Assembly (NCBI RefSeq): GCF_020034665.1
Contig: NZ_JAIQDI010000001.1
Span: 1,054,001 to 1,118,000, forward strand
Direction of reading: 5' to 3'
Source: Niabella beijingensis
GTDB lineage: Bacteria > Bacteroidota > Bacteroidia > Chitinophagales > Chitinophagaceae
Length of the DNA stretch: 64,000 nt
Each line of letters begins with the position of its first letter. The first letter of the stretch is position 1. The notes under the pieces were generated by a model. The model worked only from the letters and a program-made list of their open reading frames with translations, searched no databases and was not told the DNA's origin. Of the stretch, positions 25,061 to 32,712 are shown in pieces. Position numbers and translations under genes: made by a program.

Positions 25061-27007
25061 TCAAAGCCGGCCTTCCCTGATTTCATCCACTATCGCCGGA
25101 TCCAGCAAGGTAGTGGTATCACCCAGGTTGTTCAGTTCTCCTTCAGCCACCTTCCGCAAAATGCGCCGCATAATCTTTCCGCTTCTTGTTTTCGGAAGTC
25201 CGCTTACAAACTGGATCTTGTCCGGTTTTGCAATAGGGCCGATGATCCGGCTCACCGTGGCCAGTATATCTTTCCGTGTAAGGTCATCTTCATCCTTATG
25301 CCGTTTATCATCAAGTACCACATAGGCATAAACGCCCTGTCCTTTTACTTCATGCGGATATCCTACTACGGCACTCTCAATAACACTGGCATGCATGTTG
25401 ATCGCGTTCTCTACCTCTGCCGTACCCAGGCGGTGGCCGCTTACATTCAGCACATCGTCGACACGACCGGTGATCTTGTAATTGCCCTGTTCATCCTTCC
25501 AGGCACCATCACCGGTAAAATAAAGGTCTTTATACGCACTGAAATAAGTTTGCCGGCAACGTTCATGATCGCCATAAGTGGTTCTGAGAATACCGGGCCA
25601 GGGAGCTTTCATACAAAGATTCCCGCTCATTACGTCATCCGTGAATTCCGTGATCTCTGCTCCCTTTTCATCTACCAGTAAGGGCTGCACACCCGGCAGG
25701 GGCAATGTGGCCCAGCTTGGCCTTGCCGGCGTAATACCCGCCAGGTTGGAGATCAGGATCCCTCCGGTTTCCGTCTGCCACCAGGTATCCACGATGGGGC
25801 ACCGTTTTTTGCCGATGTGCTCATCGTACCAATGCCAGGCTTCTTCATTGATCGGTTCACCCACAGTACCCAGTACCTTTAATGAAGAAAGATCTTTATC
25901 TTTCAGCGGGTCCAGCCCGTAACTCATCAGCGAACGGATCGCAGTGGGAGCAGTATACAAAATATTAACCCTGTGCTTGTCCACAATTTCCCAGAATCTT
26001 CCCGCATCCGGCCAGGTAGGAATACCTTCAAACATCAGACAGGTGGCGCCGGACAACAGCGGGCCGTACACAATATAACTATGCCCGGTGATCCAGCCGA
26101 TATCGGCTGTACAAAAGAAAACATCTTTAGGCTGGTACTGAAATACATTCACAAAGGTATAAGTGGTCCAGAGCATATAGCCGGCACAGGTATGTACCAC
26201 TCCTTTGGGCTTGCCGGTACTACCGGAGGTATAAAGAATGAACAACGGATCTTCGGCATCCATCTCTTCAGCAGGTATATTCAATACTTCATCATTCATG
26301 GTTTCAATGACATCCTCCACCTCATCGCGCCACCACACATCACGGCCTTTGATCATGCTTACCGGAGTGCGGGTACGCGTATGCACAATTACTCTTTTTA
26401 CCACCTTATTACCGATCAATGCGTCGTCAATGATCGATTTCAACGGGATATCCTTTGCACCTCTGTATGCACCGTCGCAGGTAATGATGTATTCGGCACC
26501 GGCATCATCCAGGCGGTCGGCAATACTTTGTGCGGAGAAGCCGCCAAAGATCACCGAATGAATGGCACCAACGCGTGCGCAGGCCAGTACTGCGATTACC
26601 AGTTCGGGAATCATGCCCATATAGATACAAACCCGGTCGCCCTTTTTAACACCATTGTTGCGCAGTACCTGTGCAAATTCACACACTTTACGATGCAGCA
26701 CCTTATAGGTCAGGGTCCGCACTTTCTCGTTCGGGTCATTGGGTTCCCAAACGATCGCCGGTGTATCAGCCAGTGTTTTCAGATGGCGGTCCAGACAATT
26801 CTCGGTGATATTCAATTTTGCACCTTCAAACCATTTCACCCGCGGCTCTACAAAGTTCCATTCAAGTGCACGGCTGCTGAACGGTTGTTTCTTTCTCCAC
26901 TCAAATGTATCGGCCACTGCCGACCAAAATCCTTCCGGATCCTCCACACTTTTCCTGTAATCGTCGTGATACTGCTCAATCGACTTTATCTGAAATGAAT
27001 ATGACAT
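25061..27007 (-). CDS. acs: Acetyl-CoA synthetase
   Basis: A 648-residue AMP-forming ligase that activates acetate to acetyl-CoA in the cytosol. The adenylate signature YTSGSTGKPKGVVH, the GWITGHSYIVYGPL block and the C-terminal PKTRSGKIMRRILRK, holding the lysine that is acetylated in characterised enzymes, are all present. The frame runs up to 27049, but ATG at 27007 (MSYSFQIKSIEQYH) matches family starts. A near-consensus Bacteroidota promoter lies at 27032-27064, and a likely terminator follows at 24962-25036. The divergent permease gene suggests joint control of organic-acid use. Confidence 0.95.
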   Translation of the reverse strand: MSYSFQIKSIEQYHDDYRKSVEDPEGFWSAVADTFEWRKKQPFSSRALEWNFVEPRVKWFEGAKLNITENCLDRHLKTLADTPAIVWEPNDPNEKVRTLTYKVLHRKVCEFAQVLRNNGVKKGDRVCIYMGMIPELVIAVLACARVGAIHSVIFGGFSAQSIADRLDDAGAEYIITCDGAYRGAKDIPLKSIIDDALIGNKVVKRVIVHTRTRTPVSMIKGRDVWWRDEVEDVIETMNDEVLNIPAEEMDAEDPLFILYTSGSTGKPKGVVHTCAGYMLWTTYTFVNVFQYQPKDVFFCTADIGWITGHSYIVYGPLLSGATCLMFEGIPTWPDAGRFWEIVDKHRVNILYTAPTAIRSLMSYGLDPLKDKDLSSLKVLGTVGEPINEEAWHWYDEHIGKKRCPIVDTWWQTETGGILISNLAGITPARPSWATLPLPGVQPLLVDEKGAEITEFTDDVMSGNLCMKAPWPGILRTTYGDHERCRQTYFSAYKDLYFTGDGAWKDEQGNYKITGRVDDVLNVSGHRLGTAEVENAINMHASVIESAVVGYPHEVKGQGVYAYVVLDDKRHKDEDDLTRKDILATVSRIIGPIAKPDKIQFVSGLPKTRSGKIMRRILRKVAEGELNNLGDTTTLLDPAIVDEIREGRL

Positions 27008-27031
27008 GACTAACGTTTTTTTTTGCGGGCT

Positions 27032-27064
27032 TAAATATAGGCAATACAATAAAAATTATCCAAA
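27032..27064 (-). promoter_or_regulatory. Probable acs promoter
   Basis: Read on the minus strand: TTTG (27064-27061), 21-base spacer, TATATTTA (27039-27032). One mismatch to the Bacteroidota consensus in the -7 box. The -7 element ends 24 bases before the acs ATG. Confidence 0.5.
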
Positions 27065-27069
27065 ATTAT

Positions 27070-27094
27070 TAATATTTTATTGAAAGAAATATTA
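27070..27094. promoter_or_regulatory. AT-rich inverted repeat between acs and the MHS permease
   Basis: TAATATTT (27070-27077) pairs with AAATATTA (27087-27094) across 9 bases. It lies in the 155-base divergent region, just upstream of the acs -33 element. Operator role is inferred from position only. Confidence 0.35.
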
Positions 27095-27162
27095 TCTTGA
27101 CACCGGTTAATGAGAACGTTACCGAACGATTGTTGATATTTTATTGCACAAATCAAAATTTC

Positions 27163-28692
27163 ATGAAACAAGCAAGTGAAGCAGGTGTGCTTCGTAAAGT
27201 CATTGGAGCCTCTTCGTTGGGGACCATGATTGAATGGTATGATTTTTACATTTTCGGAATGCTGGCTAAAACCATTTCCACCGAATTCTTTCCGGAGGGG
27301 AACAGCACTGCCGCATTGCTGAGCACCCTGGCTATATTTGCTGCCGGTTTTATTGTACGTCCCTTTGGTGCCCTGTTCTTCGGACGCCTGGGTGATCTGC
27401 TGGGAAGAAAATCCACCTTTTTGCTGACACTTGTGCTGATGGGGGGCTCCACGTTTCTGATCGGACTGGTACCCGGTTATCACAGCATTGGTATTGCGGC
27501 TCCGCTGATTGTATTACTGCTGCGCCTCTTGCAAGGGCTTGCCCTGGGTGGTGAATATGGCGGCGCCGCCACCTATGTGGCAGAACATGCACCTCCGGGT
27601 AAAAGAGGATTTTATACCAGCTGGATCCAGACCACAGCTACTTTGGGTTTGTTCCTTGCACTGGGTGTGATCATGCTTGTAAAAATGAATCTCAGTGACG
27701 AACGTTTTAATGCGGAATGGGGCGGATGGCGGTATCCTTTCTGGTTCTCGATCGTTCTGGTTGTGGTATCCGTTTATATCCGGTTGAAAATGGAAGAATC
27801 TCCTTTGTTTGCGCGGTTAAAAACCGAAGGTAAAGTAGCTAAAAACCCGTTGAAGGAAAGTTTCCGGAACAAGGCCAACTTTAAGATGGTGCTGCTGGCC
27901 CTGTTTGGTGCCGCTATGGGACAGGGAGTGATCTGGTATACAGGACAATTTTATGCACAGAGTTTTTTAGAAACAAAAGTGGCCCTCAACTTTGAACAAA
28001 GCCGCTCCATCCTGCTCTGGGCCATATTACTGGCAACACCTTTCTTCATCGTTTTCGGCTGGCTGAGCGATAAGGTCGGACGCAAATGGATCATGCTGGC
28101 TGGCATGCTGTTGGGCGTACTTACTTACCGCCCGATCTTTAACTGCCTGCTGGAAGATGCCCGGATGGAAAAATGGCAGGTGGAAAATACCATACCGGAC
28201 GCCTCCAAAAGACAATCAACACTCTTAAAGAACGGCAGCGACTCACTGATACAAACAACCGAACACATTACTTTTTCCAATGGCGCAGCCTGCATAAAAG
28301 AACAAACAGATACACTTCAGGTTGCTTCCGGAACACTTGTCAAAGGCAAAACGGTTATTAAGGACAAACTGTTGCCCCGCCCGGTATACTGGAAATTTGT
28401 CGGGCTCGTTTTCCTGCTGATCTTCTATGTTACGATGGTATATGGTCCTATTGCCGCGTTTCTTGTGGAGCTCTTCCCGGTACACATCCGGTATACGTCC
28501 ATGTCATTACCTTATCATATCGGTAACGGTGTATTCGGAGGACTCGTTCCTTTTATCGGGGTATTGTTACAAACGACATTTACCGAAGATCCGCTGGTGG
28601 GACTGTGGTACCCGATCGGTATTGCCGCGCTAAGCCTGATCATCGGAACTGTTTATCTCTCCAACAAGATCGACAAAGATGTAACCGATTAA
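27163..28692 (+). CDS. MHS-family MFS permease, divergent from acs
   Basis: A 509-residue transporter of the metabolite:H+ symporter branch. The family signature IGASSLGTMIEWYDFYIFG begins the protein, and GLALGGEYGGAATYVAEHAP is the helix-4/5 block. Twelve membrane helices are expected. A hydrophilic insert of about 75 residues (28150-28375, around EDARMEKWQVENTIP) lies between helices 8 and 9; I believe such inserts recur in Bacteroidota members. The frame opens earlier (27097), but ATG at 27163 is the right start. MHS carriers move carboxylates, betaine or proline. Being divergent from acs hints at a short-chain acid (inference). Confidence 0.87.
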   Translation: MKQASEAGVLRKVIGASSLGTMIEWYDFYIFGMLAKTISTEFFPEGNSTAALLSTLAIFAAGFIVRPFGALFFGRLGDLLGRKSTFLLTLVLMGGSTFLIGLVPGYHSIGIAAPLIVLLLRLLQGLALGGEYGGAATYVAEHAPPGKRGFYTSWIQTTATLGLFLALGVIMLVKMNLSDERFNAEWGGWRYPFWFSIVLVVVSVYIRLKMEESPLFARLKTEGKVAKNPLKESFRNKANFKMVLLALFGAAMGQGVIWYTGQFYAQSFLETKVALNFEQSRSILLWAILLATPFFIVFGWLSDKVGRKWIMLAGMLLGVLTYRPIFNCLLEDARMEKWQVENTIPDASKRQSTLLKNGSDSLIQTTEHITFSNGAACIKEQTDTLQVASGTLVKGKTVIKDKLLPRPVYWKFVGLVFLLIFYVTMVYGPIAAFLVELFPVHIRYTSMSLPYHIGNGVFGGLVPFIGVLLQTTFTEDPLVGLWYPIGIAALSLIIGTVYLSNKIDKDVTD

Positions 28693-28720
28693 CCATTCCG
28701 CTCCTTTAAAAAAAACAAAA

Positions 28721-28948
28721 ATGAACACAATAAGAAAAATACTCGGTATCGTATGGCTGCTGCTGGGGCCTGCGGTTGTTTGCTTTTTATTTGCCGGAGC
28801 GGCGCACAACATTGATCCGGAAGGAAAAAAAGACATCAATAACCCGGTGATATGGATCATCATCATTACCATTTTTTTACCCATAGCTGTAGGCCTGATG
28901 ATTTTTGGCTGGTATGCGCTGAAAGGCGAGTATACCCGTAAATCCTGA
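28721..28948 (+). CDS. Small two-helix membrane protein
   Basis: A 75-residue protein with two hydrophobic helices (about residues 8-26, ILGIVWLLLGPAVVCFLF, and 45-66, IWIIIITIFLPIAVGLMIFG) and a charged loop with DPEGKKDINNP. It lies 28 bases after the MHS permease stop and is probably its operon partner. Small proteins of this shape commonly follow MHS/solute permeases in Bacteroidota and may act as accessory subunits, but I know of no proven role. Confidence 0.75.
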   Translation: MNTIRKILGIVWLLLGPAVVCFLFAGAAHNIDPEGKKDINNPVIWIIIITIFLPIAVGLMIFGWYALKGEYTRKS

Positions 28949-29060
28949 TCATGATCGTCCGCAATGCAGGCCGGAAGGGCTATCCAGCTGAACCTGAATG
29001 GTTAGCAGCTCTTTGTATTTTGTTTCTTTTCGTTAAATTATTGTAATATTCCCGGGTTTT

Positions 29061-29092
29061 TTTGTCGGGGAAAAGTCAATCCGCTATTTTTG
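29061..29092 (+). promoter_or_regulatory. Consensus Bacteroidota promoter
   Basis: TTTG (29061-29064), 20-base spacer, TATTTTTG (29085-29092). Both boxes match consensus exactly. The start codon of the next gene follows at 29099, so the transcript would be leaderless or nearly so. Confidence 0.75.
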
Positions 29093-29098
29093 CATCGT

Positions 29099-29455
29099 AT
29101 GACATCAAGCTTTTTATACAATAAAACAACATCAGGGGTTCTGGCAGTATTGCTGGGGATGGTGTTGTTATGGCTTACGGTAAGCCTTCCTTTTGTATAC
29201 GAGGCCAAACAACAACTAACCGAACAATCGGAAACCAAATCGAAGAATCAGAACAATCCTATGGCAGGCGCTACTGAAGAGAAAGTTCCAAACAATCCTA
29301 CGGTATCGATCACAGAAGAATACCTGCACCATGGCACCTATGATTTTTCAGTTACGGAGTTTCTGAAAGACATTGCTTACCTGCACGCGCATGAAGGCAC
29401 CTATATCGCTTTTCATGGCGAGCTGCATGCACCGCCCCCCAACACCTTACTGTAA
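29099..29455 (+). CDS. Small membrane-anchored protein of unknown function
   Basis: A 118-residue protein from ATG 29099, chosen because the consensus promoter ends at 29092. One N-terminal membrane helix (about residues 10-33, TTSGVLAVLLGMVLLWLTVS), then a low-complexity linker rich in Gln, Asn, Lys and Glu, and a C-terminal segment of about 45 residues with several histidines (LHHGTYDF, YLHAHEGTYIAFHGELHAP). The His-rich end could bind a metal. It lies 141 bases upstream of the SulP transporter and on the same strand. I do not recognise a family. Confidence 0.65.
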   Translation: MTSSFLYNKTTSGVLAVLLGMVLLWLTVSLPFVYEAKQQLTEQSETKSKNQNNPMAGATEEKVPNNPTVSITEEYLHHGTYDFSVTEFLKDIAYLHAHEGTYIAFHGELHAPPPNTLL

Positions 29456-29544
29456 CGCTTTGGTACCTCCTGCTTTGCTGCGGTGAGGATCAACCGGTGT
29501 AGCCTTGTTCGAAGGCTATCGCATCCTGCATCTATTTTCCCATA

Positions 29545-29572
29545 CCCTGTTCTATATTATAGAATACCAGGG
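29545..29572 (+). promoter_or_regulatory. Hairpin in the leader of the SulP gene
   Basis: A perfect palindrome TTCTATA-T-TATAGAA (29550-29564) is extended by CCCTG (29545-29549) pairing with CAGGG (29568-29572) past a 3-base bulge. It ends 24 bases before the SulP ATG at 29597. It may be an operator or an mRNA hairpin controlling translation. Confidence 0.45.
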
Positions 29573-29596
29573 GGATCATTATTCAATGATATAATT

Positions 29597-31282
29597 ATGA
29601 ATACGAATTCTAAATCGAAAAATATATTTTCAAATCTGGCGTCCGATATCCCGTCGTCGATCGTGGTATTCCTGGTGGCATTGCCCTTGTGTCTTGGAGT
29701 GGCCCTGGCATCCAACGCGCCCTTATTCAGTGGTATTATTGCCGGTGTCTGCGGTGGTATTATCGTGGGTATTATCAGTGGCTCCCAGCTCAGCGTGAGC
29801 GGGCCAGCTGCAGGTCTTACTGCCATTGTTGCGTCTGCGATCATCACGCTTCAGTCCTTCGAAGCCTTCCTGGTTGTAGTGGTACTGGCGGGGGTATTAC
29901 AGGTGATTCTGGGATTTGTAAAAGCCGGGATCATTGGTGACTATATTCCCAACAGCGTTATTAAGGGAATGCTTGCTGCGATCGGTCTGATCCTCATCAT
30001 CAACCAGGTACCGCAGCTGCTGGGCGACAAATCTGCGCTGCCGGCCAACGACGAAGAGTCGATCGCTGCTACCGGGAATATTTTTGTAAACTTCTTCAAA
30101 GCATTTGGTCATATCACCCCTGCGGCACTGCTGATCGGCGGGATCTGCCTGGCCTTCCATTTCATATGGGAAAAGCTGGTGGCTGGTAAAAAAGGGTTTC
30201 TCAAACTCATCCCCGCTCCGTTGCTGATCGTGTTTATCGGGGTCGGACTGAACGCCCTGTTCGCAAGCACCGGATTAATGCCGGGTCTTGCAGATAGTTA
30301 CCTTGTAAATATTCCAAGGGCGAATTCGGCAGAAGAATTTGTTACCTTTTTTACAACTCCCGACTGGAGCACCATCTGGAACTCACAGATATGGATACTG
30401 GCTGTAACCGTTGCGCTGGTAGCCAGCCTGGAAAGCCTGCTGAGCCTGGAAGCGATCGATGATATGGATCCTTATCAGCGTGCCAGTCCTACCAACCGTG
30501 AATTAAAAGCGCAGGGGATCGGCAACATCGTTTCCGGACTTATTGGTGGTATTCCGGTTACCAGCGTGATCGTACGTTCTTCGGCAAATGTGAATTCCGG
30601 TGCCAAAACCAAAATGTCCACCATCCTGCACGGGCTGTTGCTGCTGAGCTGTGTGGCTTTTATTCCTTTTTTATTAAACATGATCCCCAAGACGGCACTG
30701 GCTGCCATCCTGATATTCACCGGGTACAAGCTGGCAAAACCGTCCCTTTTTAAACTGTATTATAAAAAAGGCTGGGACCAGTTCTTACCATTTGTGATCA
30801 CTATTGCGGCCATTCTTGCAACCGACCTTTTAAAGGGGGTTATCGTAGGGATCGGTGTAGGATTATTTTTTGCCTTCCGTTCCAATTTCCGCAAGGCCGT
30901 ATTTGTGGTAAAGGACGATACAAAATATCTGTTCCGCTTAAGAAAGGATGTATCGTTCCTCAATAAAGCCATCATCAAGCAAAACCTTGAAAAAGTGCCG
31001 GAAGGCGCCCAGGTCATCATCGATGCCATGCGCGCGGATTATATTGATAAGGACATCGTGGAGGTTATTGAAGACTTCATCATCCATGCGCCGTTAAAAA
31101 ACATCGATGTACAACTGGAGACCAGCGGGTTTATTGATCACGGATTTTCTTATAAAATATTGGCGAACGACAACAGCGATGGGCATTTAAGACGTACCTA
31201 CACAAAGGTGATCACCAGTACAAAACAAAAAACAACTCCGGAAGCTAAAGAGGAATTGGCTAACTTAGCAACGCCTCAATAG
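29597..31282 (+). CDS. SulP-family anion transporter with STAS domain
   Basis: A 561-residue inner-membrane transporter. The frame opens at 29483, but ATG at 29597 (MNTNSKSKNIFSNLASDIPS) is the family-like start. About 12-14 helices fill residues 10-430, including the SulP hallmark AAGLTAIVASAIITL and SLESLLSLEAIDDMDP. A soluble STAS-type domain follows from about residue 450 (GAQVIIDAMRADYID). The AIDDMDP block and linkage to a beta-carbonic anhydrase (38 bases downstream) place it with BicA-like bicarbonate transporters rather than sulfate permeases. Sulfate transport cannot be excluded from sequence alone. Confidence 0.88.
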   Translation: MNTNSKSKNIFSNLASDIPSSIVVFLVALPLCLGVALASNAPLFSGIIAGVCGGIIVGIISGSQLSVSGPAAGLTAIVASAIITLQSFEAFLVVVVLAGVLQVILGFVKAGIIGDYIPNSVIKGMLAAIGLILIINQVPQLLGDKSALPANDEESIAATGNIFVNFFKAFGHITPAALLIGGICLAFHFIWEKLVAGKKGFLKLIPAPLLIVFIGVGLNALFASTGLMPGLADSYLVNIPRANSAEEFVTFFTTPDWSTIWNSQIWILAVTVALVASLESLLSLEAIDDMDPYQRASPTNRELKAQGIGNIVSGLIGGIPVTSVIVRSSANVNSGAKTKMSTILHGLLLLSCVAFIPFLLNMIPKTALAAILIFTGYKLAKPSLFKLYYKKGWDQFLPFVITIAAILATDLLKGVIVGIGVGLFFAFRSNFRKAVFVVKDDTKYLFRLRKDVSFLNKAIIKQNLEKVPEGAQVIIDAMRADYIDKDIVEVIEDFIIHAPLKNIDVQLETSGFIDHGFSYKILANDNSDGHLRRTYTKVITSTKQKTTPEAKEELANLATPQ

Positions 31283-31320
31283 TTGTCCGTTATTAAAAAA
31301 CATACAACGATAATCGAATT

Positions 31321-31962
31321 ATGCAATCATACGAGAAATTATTAAAGAACAATAAAGAATGGGCAGCAAAGAAACTGAGCTTCGATCCTCATTTTTTTGA
31401 CAATCTGGCGGAAACACAAAAGCCTGAATTCCTGTGGATCGGTTGCAGCGACAGCCGTGTACCGGCCAACGAGGTAACCGGAACCACTTCCGGTGAGATA
31501 TTTGTGCACCGTAACATTGCCAACCTGGTGGTGCATACTGATATAAACCTGATCAGTGTTTTAGAGTATGCGGTGGCACATCTGAAAGTAAAACATGTAA
31601 TTGTTTGCGGGCACTACGGATGCGGCGGTGTTAAAGCGGCTATGAGCAATGGTGATTTTCACCAGGTACTTAATATGTGGCTCCGGGTGATCAAAGATGT
31701 TTATTATAAACATAAGGAGGAGTTAAACGGTATCAGTGACGAAACGGCAAGAGCGAACCGCCTGGTAGAACTGAATGTAAAAGAACAGGTAGAAAAGCTG
31801 GCAAAGACCTCCATTATTCAAAAAGCCTGGCAGGAGCGGCAGGCACCGATGCTGCATGGCTGGGTGTATGGCCTGGATGACGGGCAGCTGCACGCCCTGC
31901 ATACGATCACACCGGACAACAACCCGGTTGATCCCATTTATATGTACGAAAATCTTCAGTAA
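31321..31962 (+). CDS. can: Beta-class carbonic anhydrase
   Basis: A 213-residue zinc enzyme that interconverts CO2 and bicarbonate. All catalytic residues are visible: zinc ligands Cys42, His98 and Cys101, and the Asp44-Arg46 dyad (GCSDSRVP and GHYGCGG). The length and the N-terminal YEKLLKNNKEWAAKK helix match the E. coli Can type. It follows a SulP transporter by 38 bases and is followed by a clear terminator at 31983-32010, so the two genes form one bicarbonate-handling operon. The DRV and HYGCGG sequences indicate a type II-like enzyme, but I would not rule on allostery. Confidence 0.94.
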   Translation: MQSYEKLLKNNKEWAAKKLSFDPHFFDNLAETQKPEFLWIGCSDSRVPANEVTGTTSGEIFVHRNIANLVVHTDINLISVLEYAVAHLKVKHVIVCGHYGCGGVKAAMSNGDFHQVLNMWLRVIKDVYYKHKEELNGISDETARANRLVELNVKEQVEKLAKTSIIQKAWQERQAPMLHGWVYGLDDGQLHALHTITPDNNPVDPIYMYENLQ

Positions 31963-31982
31963 AGAAATTCCCATCCTGTTAC

Positions 31983-32010
31983 AGCCCTGCCTTTCCGGCG
32001 GGGCTTTTTT
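31983..32010 (+). terminator. Rho-independent terminator of the SulP/carbonic anhydrase operon
   Basis: AGCCCTGCC (31983-31991) pairs with GGCGGGGCT (31997-32005) around TTTCC, with one G-U pair, followed by a run of T. Lies 20 bases after the carbonic anhydrase stop. Confidence 0.85.
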
Positions 32011-32052
32011 ATATTTTTTCTGCCTGCCACCGGAAACTGTGCTGCAACCGGG

Positions 32053-32589
32053 TCAGTTTACCGATTGCTGATCTTCTTCGTTGAATACATATTCGCTCCG
32101 CACTACATTCCCCCCGGCATCCCGGGTTTCGGCAAAACGCCGGGGATTAAAGATATTGGGACCTTTGACCAGTTCCTCACATTTAAAGAACTGCATTTTG
32201 GAAAAAAGTGCAACGGCCTGGCAGGAAGAATCCATACGAACCTTATCTCCTATAAGGATCTTTGCGATTTCAATATAGCTCACAACACTTGTTGCATACA
32301 TCCCTTCCGGAATGCAATTACGGGTACAGATAAATTGCTTTTGCTCATACGTTGTACCGGGCGCTATATAAATGGTATCCCGGTAAACGAGGGTATCCGG
32401 CATGGATAGGGAACGCTGCCAGACCACTCCCCGCCGCAGTTCCACCGATACGGACAGCTCATTTTTATAGGCTGCAACCCGCTCATAACCCTCTTTTTCA
32501 GTATGGGCGTCCTTTTTGCAGGCAGCAATTAACAATAGTAACATCGTCAGCAGGGAAGCCGACAACGACAGCACCTGGTTTTTCTCCAT
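32053..32589 (-). CDS. Lipoprotein of unknown function
   Basis: A 178-residue protein with a lipoprotein signal ending in LLLLIAACKKD. The mature part is strand-rich and holds a TICTRNC-like pair (here FICTRNCIPEGMYA) and a further cysteine in MDSSCQ, which could form disulfides in the periplasm. The C-terminus is acidic and ends in DQQSVN. I do not recognise a family. It stands alone, convergent with the carbonic anhydrase operon. Confidence 0.6.
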   Translation of the reverse strand: MEKNQVLSLSASLLTMLLLLIAACKKDAHTEKEGYERVAAYKNELSVSVELRRGVVWQRSLSMPDTLVYRDTIYIAPGTTYEQKQFICTRNCIPEGMYATSVVSYIEIAKILIGDKVRMDSSCQAVALFSKMQFFKCEELVKGPNIFNPRRFAETRDAGGNVVRSEYVFNEEDQQSVN

Positions 32590-32660
32590 AACAGATCAAG
32601 GTTGATTTACCGGTAAAACGGAACCATACCGCAAAATGCAACAGCTTCCGGGAAAAGTAA

Positions 32661-32689
32661 AAAAAAAACGGCCTTTAATAAGACCGTTT
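32661..32689 (-). terminator. Terminator of the aconitase gene
   Basis: Read on the minus strand, AAACGGTCT pairs with GGCCGTTT-type arms (32666-32676 and 32681-32689) and is followed by nine T, 24 bases beyond the aconitase stop. Confidence 0.75.
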
Positions 32690-32712
32690 GCTATCATTTA
32701 AACTGTATTGAA

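Noticed and set aside
25973..26998. 341-codon frame on the plus strand opposite acs
   Set aside because: Lies wholly antisense to a well-conserved gene; composition rich in His, Cys and Phe as expected for a shadow frame.
28951..29046. 31-codon frame with a hydrophobic end between the small membrane protein and the next promoter
   Set aside because: Too short, no promoter or ribosome site of its own, not overlapping or coupled to a neighbour.
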